Shown here piece by piece: positions 12,202 through 24,490 of a stretch of DNA of 64,000 nt. How positions within the stretch are numbered: the stretch's first letter is position 1; each line of letters opens with the position of its first letter. The DNA is from Sclerotinia nivalis. Taxonomy: Eukaryota; Ascomycota; Leotiomycetes; Helotiales; Sclerotiniaceae. Below the pieces are notes generated by a model. That model was not told the origin of the DNA, did not search any database, and saw nothing but the letters and a program-made list of their open reading frames with translations. The DNA is taken from the NCBI GenBank assembly GCA_029531795.1, contig JAPEIS010000005.1, forward strand, positions 1,548,001-1,612,000. The letters run 5' to 3'. A program made the position numbers and the translations under genes.

Positions 12202-12593
12202 GCGACAGTGGATATTTGGTTGGCGGAGGAGAGTCCGTGAAATGTGATTTGAAGTTTGTGGAGTGAGAAACATATTGAAGATTGCTTTCGCAACCTCGGT
12301 ATATTATGGTGATTATGGCCAGGCTTGTTAGTAGCATAGGCAGTCGCATTTTTTATAGGGTTACAAAGGCGTTTTGGAGAGTGTGAGGAGTGCACCATGG
12401 GTGCTGGAGCGATCATCGGGGTAATATTTGATATAAGAAGAAAGTAGTAAAACAAGACTTGCTAATCACATACATGCATCCCGGCCCTGAATATGTCAAA
12501 AAATGCAGCCTGTGAATGCCAACAGATGCAATTCCCTCCACTGGTATACCTAACGCCATTTCTCAAATGCATGTACGCAATCCCCAAAACTCC
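12202..12593. other. Convergent spacer
   Basis: About 390 bases between the VPS60 stop and the zinc-cluster factor stop. It holds the 3' UTRs of two converging genes. No other feature is seen. Confidence 0.5.
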
Positions 12594-14105
12594 TCACGAT
12601 GCACCACTAATAAAATCCACACTCATCGTCTTTCCACCCCTCCATTCCCTCCCCAGAACCACCTCTATAGGCCAAGCCGTCCATGTCTCCCATCCAGGAC
12701 CCAAAACATCCAAAGTAGTTTTCAACAGATTCTTCCCCTTTCCACTCATCAACGATAAGTTTGATGTACGATGTATACACACACAATAGTAGGCAACGAG
12801 TAACAAAGCTTCTTTAACTTTCCTAGCCATCATCGCTTCCACCTCGTCGGGTATCGAAGAAAACCAACTCATAACCACACTGACAGGTGAGGGTGCATTG
12901 GGGGCTCTCAAGAGCCCAAAAACTCGTTTCAACATATCGAGCGCGCGATCTAATCCTCGTCGTTGTTCGAGAGGAAGATCACATGGAGAGGTGCTGGACC
13001 ATGCGCTTGATAGTGAGGAGAGGTGGATATCGTCGGTTGGGTCGAGTGGTGGGATGTAGTCTTCATGGAAATTGCTCCAGGGTTCGAATAAGACTTTGAA
13101 CGGGCCACGATGTAATTCTTGCCATGTACTACTGATTACCATTTGATAACCTCTATAAAGTCTCACCCACTGAGAGTGGGGGAATGTGCTTTCATTTTCG
13201 GCACCATCCGGGCCGAAGAAGAGATGATTGGGAAGATTCGAGTCTTGTGATGTCCAAGCGAAGGTGAACAATATGACGGTGAAAGCGAAGCATGCTTGAC
13301 AATTTTCAATGGTGAGGTCGGAAATTGCAGGTTGGAATAGTTGAAGGGCGGTGGTGAGGTGGGTAGTCGATGCTTCGTGATAGTAAGCAGCTTTGAGAGG
13401 ACGAGCATGTGATAATTGCAAGGCGGCAAAAGCAAGTATCTCATGCATCAGAAAAGGAAACTGGAAAGCTAGTTCTACGACAGTAGTTTGAAAGAGTTCT
13501 TGGCCACTAACAAAGTCCGCGAAATCTGAAACACCATACATGGTGTAATAATGAAGAAGTTCCATATCAAGTATGGAAAATGAATAGCTTGATGGACCAG
13601 GAGATGTAGTGGGAGAGACCACCGGCCCAGGACTCGACTCAAGCTTTGCTGATAAGGTTTCCGCCAATGGTGATTTTGACTTTGAGTTTCGCCGCATCAT
13701 TGTACTGCATTGACTATGAAGACTCTTCATTGGATGTGTATGCAGATAAGAACATGTTGAACCATAATTTTCGCATTTTTGGCATGATGGTTTTTTCTCA
13801 TCACACTTGTTGGTATATTGTCAGCTAAGAACCACAGTTTGGGAATGGAAGGTAAAACATGTGGTAAATAGGGCTGATGTAACACCGACAAGTACACTGA
13901 GGGCATTGGATCGGCCAAAGAGCATTTCATGCCAGAAACAAGGATGTTCCATTGGTGCAGCGATCATAGATTAAGTTATGCAGTATAGAACTCACCCGTT
14001 CAGATGAAACCAACAAGAATCACGTACCTTGACCTTTCTTGTCTTGCATTGAAGACATCCAGTTCTACTCTTGTGATGTGGTCTGCGAGGACGGATAACA
14101 TCCAT
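12594..14105 (-). CDS. Zn2Cys6 (zinc cluster) fungal transcription factor
   Basis: Exon 1 (14028-14105) encodes 26 residues ending GCLQCKTRKVK. Exon 2 (12594-13805) continues CDEKKPSCQKCENYGSTC. Together they form a perfect C-x2-C-x6-C-x6-C-x2-C-x6-C binuclear cluster, interrupted in its middle by a 222-nt intron (13806-14027, GTACGT...ACAAG, phase 0). The product is 429 residues. Downstream lies the regulatory domain typical of Upc2-like C6 factors: MELLHYYTMYGVSDFADF near 80-100, FLMHEILAFAALQLSHARP, and QWVRLYRGYQMVISSTW. It is a nuclear DNA-binding regulator, target unknown. The start ATG at 14105 gives the short basic leader usual in this class. An open frame at 14321-14512 ends in a GTGAGT donor and could splice in frame as an extra 5' exon. 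If the intron is missed, the protein loses half its finger. Confidence 0.9.
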
Positions 14106-16544
14106 TATTCTTAGACGTTAAAAATTGGTGATAAAAACCCGAAGAGAAATATAAAAGCTCTTTCCCAATGTCAAAATATGAGTAACTATTCCAAGCGTCG
14201 TATTGGTAGGTAAAAGACGAGGAGAGGTCAGGGGAATGCAGAGAGAGTTTGGTATGAATCTAGAAATGGGTTATGAATGAAGCTGGCACGAGCCACACAA
14301 AAACCTTGTCAATTTACTCACACAACCGAGGTGATATGCAACTGGCTAGCTACAAATTCTACAATTAGGTTACGAGGCTGAATAAACATGGATCGATCTT
14401 CATCTGGATATATTAATCGGGTCCCCAATTTGTTGACATGGGACTCAATATGCCGTGATTGAAATCTCTCGGGTGAAATTTCTTGAGACTCCTCGGTTCC
14501 AATGGCAATCATGCTATGATGATGGGTACGAAATCATACAGTATAAGTACTAGACACTGATTTTTGAGGGAAGTGTCTTTGAAAAGATCCTGTCATGATG
14601 CAATGAGGATTATATCACACGAATACGATAGATGTCGAAGTTTTCTAGTGGCTGTGTCCATCCCGACTTCGCAACGCAGCCATACGAGGAATACTGCAAA
14701 ATCTCGGCAGTGAATGCAGACCCATACATTACACAGCCCTACCTAGTAAGATCTTACATTCTGAATTTCATCGTCGCCTTTTCCGCAGAGCGAAGTGATG
14801 ACATTAATAAGCTCCAGTACTGGCCTAAGCTTGAAAGATCCTCAATAAGATTGGACCATTAGTCAAACCACTTATTAAGCTATGCCAGAAATAGACCTGT
14901 GAAGTTCAGTTCGATCTTCAAATGTCAGTTCAGGTACAGCGCAACCCTGTGAGGAGAGGAATTTGAAGCCTCCGAATGTACCTACTCAGTACATGTTTCC
15001 ATATATTCCGTATTCCGTGTTCGGTTGACCGTTTGTTTATACACCAAAGAGTTTTGCTCTGTCTAATATCGAAACAATAGGCTGAGCTTTCACACACATC
15101 CTCATCGTTATTTAATAAGGTTATAAGGGCTCTAGTTTTTGCTTTGTGTCTTCGGACTGCATGGCGGCTGTGTGGACGTCAGCCTCAATTGGCGGTAAAA
15201 TATATGGGCGAGAGGGACCGTGGCTTCACGATACCATTTTCTATTTCATTCAATAATTATTGGAGAATTCTCATACAGCTCTGAAGTCGGCAGCAATCCC
15301 TCGGGTTTCTACAAAATCTTTAGCCTTCATAAGAACAGTATCTATCTTCATCACTGCTACTACCATCGACAAATTATCATTCTCCTTATCAAACCCACAC
15401 TCTCAATATATTCTTTCTTTACTTCTTTTGCCATATCACTCAATTTTTGGCTTGCGTTGGTACAATTACGATCTCCTCTCTTCTCTATTGGCAATATTTT
15501 TTATAATCTCGTCGGAGCCCATGAGAATCTTCACTTCAGGATAGAAGCTTCGGGCGATACATCCAAGTAGTTACTCAATAGTATTGTTTTTTATGAAGTA
15601 CATTTCACGTCTGGTCGCAAACCTTAGACAACGAGTACATTAATAAATCATTAGCAAGTGCTGTGAGCCATCGAATTTTGAAGATTGGCATTGCTACAAC
15701 ACAAAAGGTTGACACCGGTCAATTTCAAAAGTGCGGTATTAGTGATAAATCCCATAATTAAGCCTAAAAAATTCTTTCATTGAGGGAAAGGGAAAACGAT
15801 TTATGAGGTATAGGTTTCTTTTTTTTTTTGGTCTGCTGCTATTTCTTTCCAGTGTAAAATCTGGAGTTTACATTAGGAGCCTACAAACTCGTGTGTAATC
15901 CGCGGGTAGTAGGCGGTTCTACTTGTAGGTTATCACCCATCGAGAGTTCTAGGTGTAAGGATATTATGTATCTATTTTTAAGGGGTCATTAGCCCGCGGA
16001 TACCTGACATTGAAAGGATGGCGCGTGGTCATGTTGGCTTCAACACAGCTAAGCGCATAACCAACTTATGATGGATCGACGAATCGACCTACAAAACGTC
16101 CAGCGCTTAAATGTAGAACTAACTACCAACACTTGTTTATAAGCTGTACCATTAATACTCAGTATGCAGTTGCTTATACAAATGAATATACGAAGGTCTT
16201 TTTCTGGTCGAAGGACGATAGCTGAAACTGGCTAAAGTGGCCATTTATATTTATGTATACAATGCAGATTTATGTTGTTGGATTGCAGATTTAAGTAGGC
16301 CCTGATAAAGTTGCACTTGGGTCGATTAATATGTTGGAGACTGGAAGCATATATTGACATTGTCCCTTGAGAAAAACCTTTTCTTTTTAAGCTAAAGTTG
16401 AAGCTAATTTCAAAGGAAAACTCGTCTTCATATTGATTATTCACCGGTTTTCCTTTGCTGCTATTGTCTGGTTTCTTTTTCTCCGTTCTACTCTCTAAGC
16501 TTGAAGACAATTGCAAATACATACCCCTCCATCCTCATCTCAAC
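14106..16544. other. Intergenic, little recognised
   Basis: 2.4 kb upstream of two divergent genes. A 64-codon ATG frame on the minus strand (14318-14512) has ordinary amino-acid composition and a GTGAGT donor near its end. It may be an extra first exon of the zinc-cluster factor. Two overlapping plus-strand frames at 15220-15570 are Phe/Ile/Ser-rich and look spurious. Confidence 0.45.
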
Positions 16545-17345
16545 ATGTACACCCCATCTAACATTCTCTCCTACCTCACCCTCCTCCCGCTCCTCCATTC
16601 CCTAGCACTTGCACACCCCTCATCCCAAGAACCTCTCACATCCCTCGATAACTCCCTTTCCTCCCCTGAAAAATGTCTCTCCTATTCCGCCACCTTCCTC
16701 ACTCCCTACACTGATGCTGCGCTCGAAGCACACGCGACAGCACAATTACCCGGTTTCTGCGAAGGAAACACAGAAAAAGTGGCTCTCCATCCAAATATTG
16801 TGGAGGGCTGGGGATGGGTAATGGATTTCAGCGGAAATTGTGGATGTGACGGCTTAGACGGAGATGGAAGTGAAAGATTTTGGGTATATTTTCCCATCGA
16901 GGTCATCGCAGAAAACCCGACATCCTCATCATATCATCAAGGTAACAAATCTACGAAAAAGAAATGTCATGATGAGGAAATAGAGGAGAAACAGGTCGAT
17001 AGGAAAATCGAAATAGAGATTATGGAACCTTGGATTTTGCACGCGGAGGGTTGTGAGCGGAATAGAGGGGATCTCGAGATTAATGAGGGATTGGGAACGT
17101 GTGAGGAGGGAACTTTGAGGACGTGGCATATGGGGGTTGGGAGGGAGGATTGGAGGGGCTTGAGGGGGGATGAGGGAATGGTTTGGGTGGTGGAGGGGTG
17201 GGATAGCTGTGAGGAGTTGGAGGGGAGGTTAGGGAGTGTGGATGGGGATGGGGATGTTGATGTTGAAGGGGTTCAGAATGAGGATGGGGAAAGAAATGAG
17301 GATGAGGAATTGGGTGTAAAAAAGATGCTAGGGTTTGAACTTTAG
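16545..17345 (+). CDS. Secreted Cys-containing hypothetical protein
   Basis: A single open frame of 266 codons was taken from the ATG at 16545. From that ATG the protein opens with a good signal peptide (MYTPSNILSYLTLLPLLHSL then ALAHP, cleavage likely near residue 23). The frame extends upstream to 16455 but would bury the signal. The mature part has scattered cysteines (KCLSYSA, GFCEGN, GNCGCDG, AEGCERN, GTCEEG, WDSCEEL) that could form disulfides. A conserved-looking core is GWGWVMDFSGNCGCDG, and the C-terminal third is acidic. There is no TM helix, GPI signal or recognised domain. It could be a cell-wall or apoplastic protein, and an effector role is only a possibility. The 3' half is strongly G-rich on the sense strand, as in VPS60. 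Confidence 0.6.
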   Translation: MYTPSNILSYLTLLPLLHSLALAHPSSQEPLTSLDNSLSSPEKCLSYSATFLTPYTDAALEAHATAQLPGFCEGNTEKVALHPNIVEGWGWVMDFSGNCGCDGLDGDGSERFWVYFPIEVIAENPTSSSYHQGNKSTKKKCHDEEIEEKQVDRKIEIEIMEPWILHAEGCERNRGDLEINEGLGTCEEGTLRTWHMGVGREDWRGLRGDEGMVWVVEGWDSCEELEGRLGSVDGDGDVDVEGVQNEDGERNEDEELGVKKMLGFEL

Positions 17346-19378
17346 AATTGGGATATTGAGTATTTGAGCGGTGCGGTCATTTTAATTCAGCAACTTTGGG
17401 TGTGGCAAGTGAGAAGTTCCTTCATAGCAATATAACATCTACTTTCCCTAGCATACAACACGAGCTTCAAAAACTCCCCAAAATAAATCAGAAAAGTATT
17501 CATCTGAACCTTCCTCAAACCACTGCTCAAATAATATTTTTCGATGGGACTCAAACGGAGAGCATATACAACTAATGCTGAGAGTGATTATCATTGTTAT
17601 TCCACTCGCACTATATTCCATCTCATCAAGATACCTAGTACTAGTATATATCAAGTAACATACCTATACCTGTATCCACGCAATTATAAATCCATAAAAT
17701 GATATAGTAATCTATCTCTCCATGTATAATATAACGTTGATAATCTAGATCTAGTGATTGATTTATTATTTGAATCCAAGGATTTGAATATATTAATTAC
17801 AGGGCGAGGATTATTACCATGTATTAGAACTTTTCGTATATATATATATGTATACGTGTATGATACCATAGTATTGTTTAGAATCTTTTGGAATGGAAAG
17901 TTATTTAGATAATTGATAAATTGATAATGGATATGAGGATTTGAAATAGTGTTTTATTGAGAGATATAAGAGATTAATCTCTGATTTTTGTATTAATATA
18001 AGATCTTAATTAGATAGATAGATAGATACGAGGAAGGAATGAAGTATTGAGTGTATAATTATCCTCACTATTCTCTCCTCTACATCTCCTCCCATTATCC
18101 CACTATCCCACCATCCCTCTCTCTCATTATCAAAATCCGATATCCCACCTCCTCTACATACTATCCCATCATCCCTCTCCCTCATTATCCAACCCTCCAA
18201 CCATCCAACCATCCAATCGTCCCATCCACCCCCACACTCTCACAAACCCAAACAAAAACTAATGCACAAATCCATGTACAATTTACATAAACCCCCTGCA
18301 TAAAACCCACCACCACCTCCATTACTCATCCAACCTTTACTCACCCAACCATCCAATCTCGGAAATCCCAAAAGTTTTCCATTTTCCATTTATCCTCCGC
18401 CCACTTGGATGCAGATAGCTTACAAAGATGAAAGATCCGATATTTCCGAATTATATATATGATAAATGGCTTGGTGTCCCTCAATCTATTTGTTTGCTCA
18501 TTCTCTTTATTCACACTTCTTGCTATTTTATGTACGTTTCCATGAATCTCTTCTCAAGGACGAATCTTCTGGAACTAGTTTCTATTCCAGTCACTTTCAC
18601 ATCGAGTCACAGAAAGAAAGTTTCATCCAGTTTGTGATCATATCATTAGCATTTCCCATATTTCCCCGCTTCATCCCATCCATTCATTCATTTCACTCCA
18701 ATACTCCAAATACAGCTTTCATCCTCGTCTATCCACGTACGATATGTATGTATGTATGTATGAACATGCTCATCACCATATCACTACCACCATCCACATC
18801 TCGTCGCATCATTACCATCTATGCACAGCAAGAGAAATTAAAAATCGAGCGAATTTTTCCATCGCCCTCCCCTTCGGCCCCTCCGAGATTTTAGACACGA
18901 CCGATGATCAGAAAAGAGAAAGATGAAATGTTTCCACCATGGACACATACGTTTGATCATCATTTAGCTACGTTAAATGCAGTATTTCGTAACAGAGAAA
19001 ACGAAACGTTGAAGAAGTGTTGATGCTTTATGCTTATTTCACCCTGCGCTAGGAAAGAAATAAGAAGATACGAGAATAGTTGCTCCGCGAACGCCAAAAA
19101 ATGATGAAGTGGTTGAGGACCGACGTCAAAGTATTGTATGTACAAGGCGATGTGATATGAAATTGGGTGCTCAATCGATGTTCGAAAGACCCAGAAAATG
19201 CGAAGTTGGGTTCTGTGAGGTATGTGTGTATGGTAGGTCGAAGATCCATAGCAGAGGATGTGTTGCAGGCCAAAATAGACTGGCATCACGACTAGGTACA
19301 GTTAGTATGAAGCATGACATCAATCTAGCAGAATGGTAACATACCTTATACACCAATCCCTACGCCAATTCATTCCAA
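17346..19378. other. Intergenic, AT-rich
   Basis: Two kb without a credible gene. It contains ATAT/GATA microsatellite tracts (near 17838-17850 and 18012-18026), a C/T-rich stretch at 18060-18240 that yields only His/Pro/Ser low-complexity frames, and a (GTAT)n run near 18743-18760. Confidence 0.5.
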
Positions 19379-19990
19379 CTAGCTGGGAATAGCAGTATTC
19401 GTGCTCTGCGAATTTTTCCAAACTCCTCCACCAACAGCTCTCGAAACACCAACTCCAACACCGACAGCAAGAGCAATCACAACCAAAGCAATCAAGACCT
19501 TAATCCAAACTCTCGTCTTTTTATCGAAACCAGCCATGCAACCGCAGATACCTGCACTCATTCTATCTTGTTTCATAGCCTTCTTCTTCCTCTTCATTTG
19601 TTGTTGCCCTGGCCATACTGTACATTCCTGCGTCGCGCTCGTCTTAGCCTTCATCAACAATCCTCCACTCTTTGTTGTTTGTTGTGGTGTAAGACCAGCT
19701 TCAACATCTGTATCATAGGATGTGATATTCTGCTTCGATGAGGATTTCTGTGCTTCGAGCGAGTATCGTGTGGGGTTTGGGTTGTAGAATGGGGACAATG
19801 GAGAGGTTTCTTGAGAAAGACTGTTCTTCTCATAGCGAGTTTGATTTGGGCTTAAGGAGTGGGTTGAATCGACATCTTGAATTGTGCTGAGGACGGATTG
19901 ATTGGATTGTGTACGAGATGGAGTAGGTCGATTGATGGTAAGGACGTTTGTGCCGACAAGAGTCGATTTCTCATCAATAGGAGAGGACAT
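19379..19990 (-). CDS. Single-pass membrane protein of unknown function
   Basis: An intronless frame of 203 residues from an ATG in good context. Residues 1-130 are Ser/Thr/Gln-rich and probably disordered, with phosphorylatable SP sites. A basic cluster (QMKRKKKAMK) at 131-140 and a Cys pair (ICGCMAGF) near 148-155 precede one hydrophobic helix at about 162-184 (VWIKVLIALVVIALAVGVGV). A short polar tail of about 18 residues follows. The positive-inside rule puts the long N-terminal part in the cytosol, i.e. a tail-anchor-like arrangement. The juxtamembrane cysteines could be acylated. No family was recognised. The leader contains a (GATT)n tract at 20277-20305. Confidence 0.6.
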   Translation of the reverse strand: MSSPIDEKSTLVGTNVLTINRPTPSRTQSNQSVLSTIQDVDSTHSLSPNQTRYEKNSLSQETSPLSPFYNPNPTRYSLEAQKSSSKQNITSYDTDVEAGLTPQQTTKSGGLLMKAKTSATQECTVWPGQQQMKRKKKAMKQDRMSAGICGCMAGFDKKTRVWIKVLIALVVIALAVGVGVGVSRAVGGGVWKNSQSTNTAIPS

Positions 19991-20276
19991 GATGAGATTG
20001 ACTTGATGTCCTTTCTCTTGATTTGAGAGAGTTCTATTCGTTCGAGATATTTGTATATCGATGCTTCGAAGAGGGGATGATTGTTATGATTGTGGTAAAA
20101 GCTTCTTAGATAAGTAGGTTCGTAGAAGCTCTATCCGTGATTGCGTACTCTTTTTGAAACGAGGTAAGAACGAATGACTTTCTATTATGGAATGATCTTC
20201 GAATTGTTATTTTAAGGAAGCTTTTTCTCTATAATTTAAGGTCGACAAGTAATTATTTTCGAATATAACTCTGTGA

Positions 20277-20305
20277 AGATTGATTGATTGATTGATTGAT
20301 TGATT
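20277..20305. repeat. (GATT)n microsatellite
   Basis: About seven uninterrupted GATT units in the upstream region of the membrane-protein gene. Confidence 0.9.
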
Positions 20306-20868
20306 AAATTCCTTTTGAAGAATTGGTTGCAAAAGTATGATTCAGTGGATGAATGAATTTGAATGAATGGTTGGTTGAGTTGAGTTGAAATTTAGGCTTG
20401 TGATTCCTCTCGGGTGTTGCTCAGACGTTCACCGTAGCAATCAATTTTTGGGGTTGGTTGAGTGAAAGAGGACGATAACAAAAATAAATAAATAACTAAG
20501 GATCGGATGATATTTATTTCTTTTATTTCGTATCGAATAATTTAATTATTATAATGCATAGGTAATGATCGATGGGTTTTTCGATTATGATGTTTATTGG
20601 ATGGGTTGATGAATATGTTTGAGTGAGTGGGTGAGTGAGTGAGTACCTGATACCTAGTTGATAAAAAGGAGGGGAGTGGATTGCTTTAGATATGGATGGA
20701 TGGATGATGGTAGATATGAATGAAGGTAGGTAGATAGATAGGTATTTTTCGTTGTGCGATAGATAGCATAGGATAGTATATTAACTGGCTGCACTATACA
20801 TGCCAGTAAGTAGCTAGCTGAGGAGCAGCAAGCAGCACGAGCGTGAGTTTCTACATACATAGCCTCTC

Positions 20869-20922
20869 CTGGTCTGGTCTGATCTGGTCTGGTTTGTTTT
20901 GGTTTGGGATGGTTTGACCTTG
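20869..20922. repeat. TCTGG-type pentamer repeat
   Basis: Degenerate CTGGT/TCTGG units that drift into TTTGG units. The complementary form of the same motif (CCAGA) occurs at 38805-38870 in the opposite orientation. Confidence 0.75.
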
Positions 20923-22703
20923 GCTATCATTAGTGGTATCTCATTCCTTCACTTTGAGATTTCTTTCATTCTGGTCTAACCACACTTCTGAGTAGCTGGA
21001 GGTACTTGGACCTTATACTGGCGCTTGTACTTTCTATTTACTTATCCATTGACTTCCAGGTAGGTAGTGGGTAGCCCAGTATCTATTCTTCCTTCATCCT
21101 TAACCTCAACCTTGATTCATTCATTCGTATACTCCTATATTCCGTACAGAGTATATCCACATGCAGAGTCCATCCACCCATCCAAACCAAACCATCCAAA
21201 CCAATCAACCCAAACACAAAAATATCCTCCTCCCTCCCTCCTACTTGAAGTCATTCCACTCTAGCTGGCTCTATTCCCATCCCATTAGTACTCTATTTCA
21301 AAAAGCAGATCACCTTCCTGTTCCTAGATTTTAGATTTTAGTCTCAACCTACTACAATACTAGATAGTTTCACGCATACCCATTAATCTCTTTTAAGAAA
21401 ACTACTGTACCTACCTAGCTCACTCTGGACCCGCTAGAAATTCCCCTGTAAGAATTTAGTTGCTAGTTGTTACCCCTGATGCATCCTTGTATTGCGTGGA
21501 TAGCGGTACTAAGTATTAATTTTCTTTATACTTTATACTTTTTACTTTGTAGAAAGTTGAATGGATACGCTCGGTGCGAATGCGAAGAGTTTTTAGAGTT
21601 GGATTGGGATGTAGATTTGGATTTTGATAGATAGGATTTCGTGGTGATTAATAAAAGGTTGTGTTGTTCTTCAACTTTCTGGGTATGTAATTAGGTAGAA
21701 TTAATTATGAGAATTTTTGATGGTGTTTACAAGTAGGGTGGGAGGATTATAGATGGGGATTTAACATTCATGATCATGATCAACAGAATCATTAATGAAA
21801 AATCTTAGATTTTCTATCTGAATACCCGTAGTAATCTGTTGATCTTACGACTAAGGTTACAAGTGCAATATTTCATCAAACGTTTATTTCTGCAGCCATA
21901 CATACATACTGACAACAACAAGATGCTTTTCTCATGAAGGGGATTTTCCGTATGCATATGCAGATGCACATTTCGTACTAAATATCGTATGCGCTTCTTA
22001 AGCTTATTTTGTACGCCGCAGCGTTACATACTTAGTCCGTATAAGTAAGCTTCCGGTAGAGAAAGATATTTATTGGTTTGGTGTTACTCCCGATAGGTAG
22101 AGTATCAGAGATAGAGAATTGAATCGAATGGATGGATGGATGGATGAATGAATGAATGTATTAGAGTTACATTTGATATTTCAGGGTCTTTTTCGTTTAG
22201 ATTACTTACATGCTACAAGTAGTTTATTTATTGTGTCGAGTTGAGTTGATTGTGGCGATAATTGCTTATTGCATTTATTTAATATCTAATAGTATATACA
22301 TTGAACCTCCCACTGCTTTATCTCTATTTCTATTTTGAGTGTTAATGCGCTCATTGCCTTCTTATCGTATGATGGTGGCTATACAGTATCTGTTGGTACA
22401 CAGAGTAAAAACGAGGAATAAAGCAACAACATTGAGCAAGCTCCTTCACTCAAATTCATATCTGCAATATCCCGACTCTCGAGGTACAGCCGAACCAGAG
22501 CAAATACTGTCTGTATTCATACCATACCAATAACCTTACTCTGTATAATAGATGAAAGAAGATATGGACCCGAGTAGATAGGTATGAAGGACGAAGTATG
22601 AAGTTCGTATAGTATGAGAGACAACAGCGACGGAACATCCCACTTCCCTCCATTTTCCCGTTTCCCCAATTTCCACAATTCCCATCTGCTAGTCCTTCCA
22701 ATA

Positions 22704-22731
22704 TCTCTCTCTCTCTCTCTCTCTCTCTCTT
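22704..22731. repeat. (CT)n microsatellite, about 14 units
   Basis: A pure CT dinucleotide run. It creates an artificial Arg/Glu repeat in one minus-strand frame. Confidence 0.95.
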
Positions 22732-22969
22732 CCTAAAAGATACACCATAGAAGTGCCATACTATAGATGATAGCATATACCCCATCTTCTAGAAATCGAT
22801 GAAGCACTCAAAAGTACTTATCGGACGCACATCCCAAAACAAATTAACCATCTACGCCTCAAACCAACATTGACTGAAGTTGACGGTGGCAAAACTAAAA
22901 TCGTCACCTCATACGGAATACATACATACCCATAAAACCCATCTCCACCATCCCTCTTTCGCGCTTTAC

Positions 22970-23417
22970 TACGGAGGTTGATGGGGAAAGTATTGTAAGA
23001 CACATCAAAAAATGACCGTGCTTGTTCTACAAACAGGGGTTCCGACCAATAATATCATCACGCTGATTGAAAATTTGTATGGTGAAATCTAGATGGTTAA
23101 AGTATTGTAAATTTCAAGGTTTACTAGCAAAATCATCCAAAATCTTTAAAATCTTTAATATTTTATTTCGAAATCTATTCTAAGATTATTTTGAATATAT
23201 TAGAAAAGGTTACATAAGCTTTAAAAACTTCAAAATCATAAGATTGTTGAAATTTCATCAAAATCATCAAAATTCGATCAAAACCTTCAAGATTCGAAAT
23301 TTGGGGGGGAACAGCTCAATATCTATTCGAGTTGTTTAAAGCAGCATTAAAAGACAGGAAAAACAGCAATATGTGGGTAAAAAATGTCTTACAATACTTT
23401 CCCCATCAACCTCCGTA
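22970..23417. mobile_element. MITE-like element with 31-33 nt terminal inverted repeats and TA duplication
   Basis: The left arm at 22970-23002 (starting TACGGAGGTTGATGGGG) is the perfect reverse complement of the right arm at 23385-23417 (ending CCCCATCAACCTCCGTA). All 33 positions match. If the outer TA on each side is the duplicated target, the inverted repeats are 31 nt and the element about 444 bp. The interior is A/T-rich, full of short ATCAAAATC/TTCAAAATC words, and has no coding frame. Small size, perfect terminal repeats, TA target and no transposase fit a non-autonomous miniature element mobilised by a Tc1/mariner- or pogo-type transposase. The perfect arms suggest recent insertion. 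The autonomous partner is not in this window. Confidence 0.85.
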
Positions 23418-24010
23418 GGTACTCTAGCCCCGGGGAGACCCATTGTCCAATCATAGTATAAACATCAATAATTCGCCAACGTTCACCCATCTAACCAAAC
23501 AATTCCTCGCTTCTCTACGGAGGTACAGAGCATCTTCTAAAAATATTAGAAAAATTCTAATCCGCGGGGTTATTTTGCTAAAATACTCGACTAAGTGCGT
23601 TTGTGTGTGTGGACTTCATTTCATGCATAATGCTTGAAAATAAACAACAGAGTTAAGTTTGTCTAATTTCCTCCCTCCCGCCCGCAGCCCGCTACTCTAC
23701 TCTCGTGCGGTCTAAAAGTATGTGCAGCAGGAAGTACACAATTCCGAAACTCTGTGCACGCACCAGAAGATGATAAACTAAGATTAATTACTTCGTACGA
23801 TAGGAAGGGCCTGGTTTCTCTGTGTCCGAGTGGAGTTGGTTTCATGCTTTCTGGCTGTACGAATATCTCGCATCTGAAGTAGCAAACGAATCTAATGAAC
23901 CTAACGAACTAACGAACCAAAAACTCAAAGTGGTGGCGATAACGCCATTATTATTACGACGTTTTCTTGTACGTACGTGATACCATCACAACATATACGC
24001 TGTACAATTC

Positions 24011-24034
24011 ATCCATCCATCCATCCATCCATCA
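24011..24034. repeat. (ATCC)n microsatellite
   Basis: Six ATCC units, followed by looser ATCC/ATCA words to about 24060. Confidence 0.9.
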
Positions 24035-24430
24035 ACTCAAACCATCCATCAATCCATCAACAAAATCTCCATTCATAATTTCCTGCTTAAAATGATTCCT
24101 TCTATCGAGATTTTTAGCGATAGCCTTCGCCACGAGCCACTTAGCTATGTTTATTAACATCTAGATTTACACCTTACGTGAAAACCTCCAAAGAAAACTA
24201 GATAGCATGGGCATACGGCCCAGTCGAGAAAACCGAGTAAAGCCACCTGTGTTCTAGACGTGAGAGTTAGGGAGTCCGCGATATAAAGCTCCCTCACATT
24301 CGGTAATCGGATTAAAACGTTATATGTATTCCCTCGCTCGCAACTAAAATGTTTATTGGAATATAGCTTTGATTTTTAGTTTGTGGATTCGTTTTGTTGG
24401 TAGGATAGGGATACTTTTTGGGTCTTGGGA

Positions 24431-24490
24431 TTTGATTTCTGCGTTTGATTTCTGTGTTTGATTTCTGTGTTTTATCTCTGCGTTTGATTT
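24431..24490. repeat. 13-nt tandem repeat, about 4.6 copies
   Basis: The unit is TTTGATTTCTGYG, with copies starting at 24431, 24444, 24457, 24470 and 24483. The fourth copy is diverged (TTTTATCTCTGCG). On the minus strand it reads as a repetitive QKSNAEI-like peptide, but no gene context supports translation. Confidence 0.85.

Noticed and set aside
15220..15570. Two overlapping plus-strand frames of 94-116 codons
   Set aside because: Both are Phe/Ile/Ser/His-rich, overlap in different frames and have no motif.
18051..18290. C/T-rich plus-strand frame
   Set aside because: Short-period CCATCC/CTCTCC sequence gives Pro/Ser/His/Tyr low complexity with no gene context.
22456..22785. 109-codon minus-strand frame with an Arg/Glu repeat
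   Set aside because: The repeat is the (CT)14 microsatellite and the rest has no motif.
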